Shown: positions 41,190 through 42,235 of the stretch, one piece after another | How positions within the stretch are numbered: the first letter of the stretch is position 1 | Layout: every line of letters begins with the position of its first letter | From: Roseovarius sp. UBA6217 | GTDB taxonomy: Bacteria > Pseudomonadota > Alphaproteobacteria > Rhodobacterales > Rhodobacteraceae | NCBI GenBank assembly: GCA_002421985.1 | Contig: DISF01000103.1 | Location: 19,574-61,808 of the forward strand | DNA length: 42,235 nt | Reading direction: 5' to 3' | Program-made: the position numbers and the translations under genes | Notes under the pieces: model-generated | What the model was told of the DNA's origin: nothing | Seen by the model: only the letters and a program-made list of their open reading frames with translations | Database searches by the model: none

Positions 41190-41219
41190 GTATATACAAT
41201 TTGTATATACAACTTTCAA
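41190..41219 (-). promoter_or_regulatory. brnTA promoter with repeated GTATATACAA operator
   Basis: GTATATACAA occurs twice (41190-41199 and 41203-41212) three bases apart; the second lies in the palindrome TTGTATATACAA (41201-41212). On the minus strand TTGAAA (41214-41219) and TATATA (41191-41196) form a -35/-10 pair with a 17-nt spacer, so the repeats sit across the promoter. They are the expected BrnA autoregulation site. hslU starts 69 nt away on the other strand and could be affected. Confidence 0.65.
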
Positions 41220-41280
41220 CCCCCTTCAAATCCCCCCGCACACTGCGTATCTCTGGCGCAAACCGGTAAAGGAATTCTCA

Positions 41281-42235
41281 ATGACCGACCTCACCCCCCG
41301 CGAGATCGTCTCGGAGCTTGACCGCTTCATCATCGGGCAGAAGGACGCCAAGCGCGCCGTGGCCGTGGCCCTGCGCAACCGCTGGCGGCGCAAGCAACTG
41401 CCCGATGACCTGCGCGAAGAGGTCTATCCCAAGAATATCCTGATGATCGGCCCCACCGGCGTCGGCAAAACGGAAATCTCCCGCCGCCTTGCCAAACTCG
41501 CCCGCGCGCCGTTCATCAAGGTCGAGGCCACGAAATTCACCGAAGTCGGCTATGTCGGTCGCGATGTCGAGCAGATCATCCGCGATCTTGTCGATACCGC
41601 CATCGCCCAGACCCGCGAGTGGATGCGCGAGGATGTGCGCACCCGCGCCATCGCCGCCGCCGAGGAACGCGTCATCACCGCCATCGCCGGAGAGGATGCC
41701 CGCGACGCCACCCGCGAGATGTTCCGCCGCAAGCTGCGCGACGGGCTGCTTGACGACACCGTGATCGAGATCGACGTGGCCGACACCTCCAACCCCCTGG
41801 GCGGGATGGCGATCCCCGGCCAGCCGGGCGGGCAGATGATGACTCTCGGCGATATTTTCGGCAAGGCCTTCGGCACCCGCACCACCCGCAAGCGCGTAAC
41901 CGTCGCCGAGAGCCACGACCTGCTGATCTCTGAGGAGGCCGACAAGCTGCTTGACGACGAGGCCGTGACCCGCGCCGCGCTTGAGGCGGTCGAGCAGAAC
42001 GGTATCGTCTTTCTCGACGAGATCGACAAGGTCTGCGCCCGCGCCGAGGCCCGCGGCGGCGATGTGAGCCGCGAGGGCGTGCAGCGCGACCTGCTGCCGC
42101 TCATCGAGGGCACGAGCGTCTCCACCAAACATGGCGCAGTGCGGACCGATCATATCCTTTTCATCGCGTCCGGTGCCTTCCACATCGCCAAACCGTCGGA
42201 TCTCTTGCCCGAACTGCAAGGCCGCCTGCCGATCC
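41281..42235 (+). CDS. hslU: ATP-dependent protease ATPase subunit HslU (ClpY), 5' part
   Basis: The first 318 codons are present; the gene runs off the right edge (the family is about 435-445 residues). MTDLTPREIVSELDRFIIGQ opens the protein. Walker A is GPTGVGKT (57-64), the pore loop is GYVGRD (90-95), an intermediate I-domain spans about 110-230, and Walker B is IVFLDEIDK. HslU unfolds substrates and feeds them to HslV. AAGGAA lies 6 nt before the ATG. No frameshift is visible in the part shown. Confidence 0.97.
   Translation, partial: MTDLTPREIVSELDRFIIGQKDAKRAVAVALRNRWRRKQLPDDLREEVYPKNILMIGPTGVGKTEISRRLAKLARAPFIKVEATKFTEVGYVGRDVEQIIRDLVDTAIAQTREWMREDVRTRAIAAAEERVITAIAGEDARDATREMFRRKLRDGLLDDTVIEIDVADTSNPLGGMAIPGQPGGQMMTLGDIFGKAFGTRTTRKRVTVAESHDLLISEEADKLLDDEAVTRAALEAVEQNGIVFLDEIDKVCARAEARGGDVSREGVQRDLLPLIEGTSVSTKHGAVRTDHILFIASGAFHIAKPSDLLPELQGRLPI

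Noticed and set aside
1..42235. CRISPR arrays, tRNA/rRNA genes, insertion sequences, prophage or gene-transfer-agent genes
   Set aside because: No regular spaced repeats, tRNA-like arms, transposases or structural phage genes were seen on either strand by eye. A short tRNA could still be missed without a covariance search, though no gap is a good candidate.

Overview
The window is an ordinary-looking stretch of a GC-rich alphaproteobacterial chromosome. Family-level signals point to Rhodobacteraceae (Roseobacter group): a regB-senC-regA redox locus, an NrnC-type nanoRNase, the order lptC-lptA-lptB-hpf-ptsN with no rpoN between, a kinase-less DivL-like PAS protein next to tsaE-amgK-murU-addB-addA-trxA, and an opgC-opgG-opgH operon. 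Genus cannot be fixed from what I can see. No tRNA, rRNA, CRISPR array, insertion sequence or prophage was recognised.

Left region (1-10 kb): a complete branched-chain-amino-acid-type ABC uptake operon on the minus strand (binding protein, livH, livM, livG, start of livF). It diverges across a 365-bp control region from a plus-strand operon: a TRAP transporter (binding protein, small and large permease), an amidase, a 52-residue membrane protein and a 2-hydroxyacid dehydrogenase. Each binding-protein gene is followed by a strong intercistronic hairpin, which suggests the binding proteins are made in excess over their permeases.

Middle left (10-18.5 kb): a minus-strand operon of a TTC38-like TPR protein, opgC, opgG and opgH makes and modifies osmoregulated periplasmic glucans. 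It is followed by a secreted DUF302 protein, a class III CoA-transferase and an upstream thiamine-diphosphate enzyme gene that has lost its middle by an in-frame deletion.

Middle (18.7-26.7 kb): plus-strand nrnC, lptC, lptA, lptB, hpf and ptsN form a housekeeping block (nanoRNA decay, LPS export, ribosome hibernation, nitrogen PTS). Facing it is a three-gene minus-strand cluster of two glycosyltransferases and a two-part sulfotransferase, which probably builds or sulfates a surface glycan that has not been characterised.

Right (26.8-42.2 kb): regA and senC diverge from regB. A DivL-like PAS protein preceded by a perfect CtrA site then leads a tightly overlapped block: tRNA modification (tsaE), cell-wall sugar recycling (amgK-murU), double-strand-break repair (addB-addA) and trxA. 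The window ends in hslV and the start of hslU, with a BrnT/BrnA toxin-antitoxin pair lodged between them in the opposite orientation.

Most genes are well-known families. The least explained items are the sulfated-glycan cluster, the CtrA-box/DivL link, the toxin-antitoxin pair splitting hslVU, and several RNA-level hairpins placed over start or stop sites.
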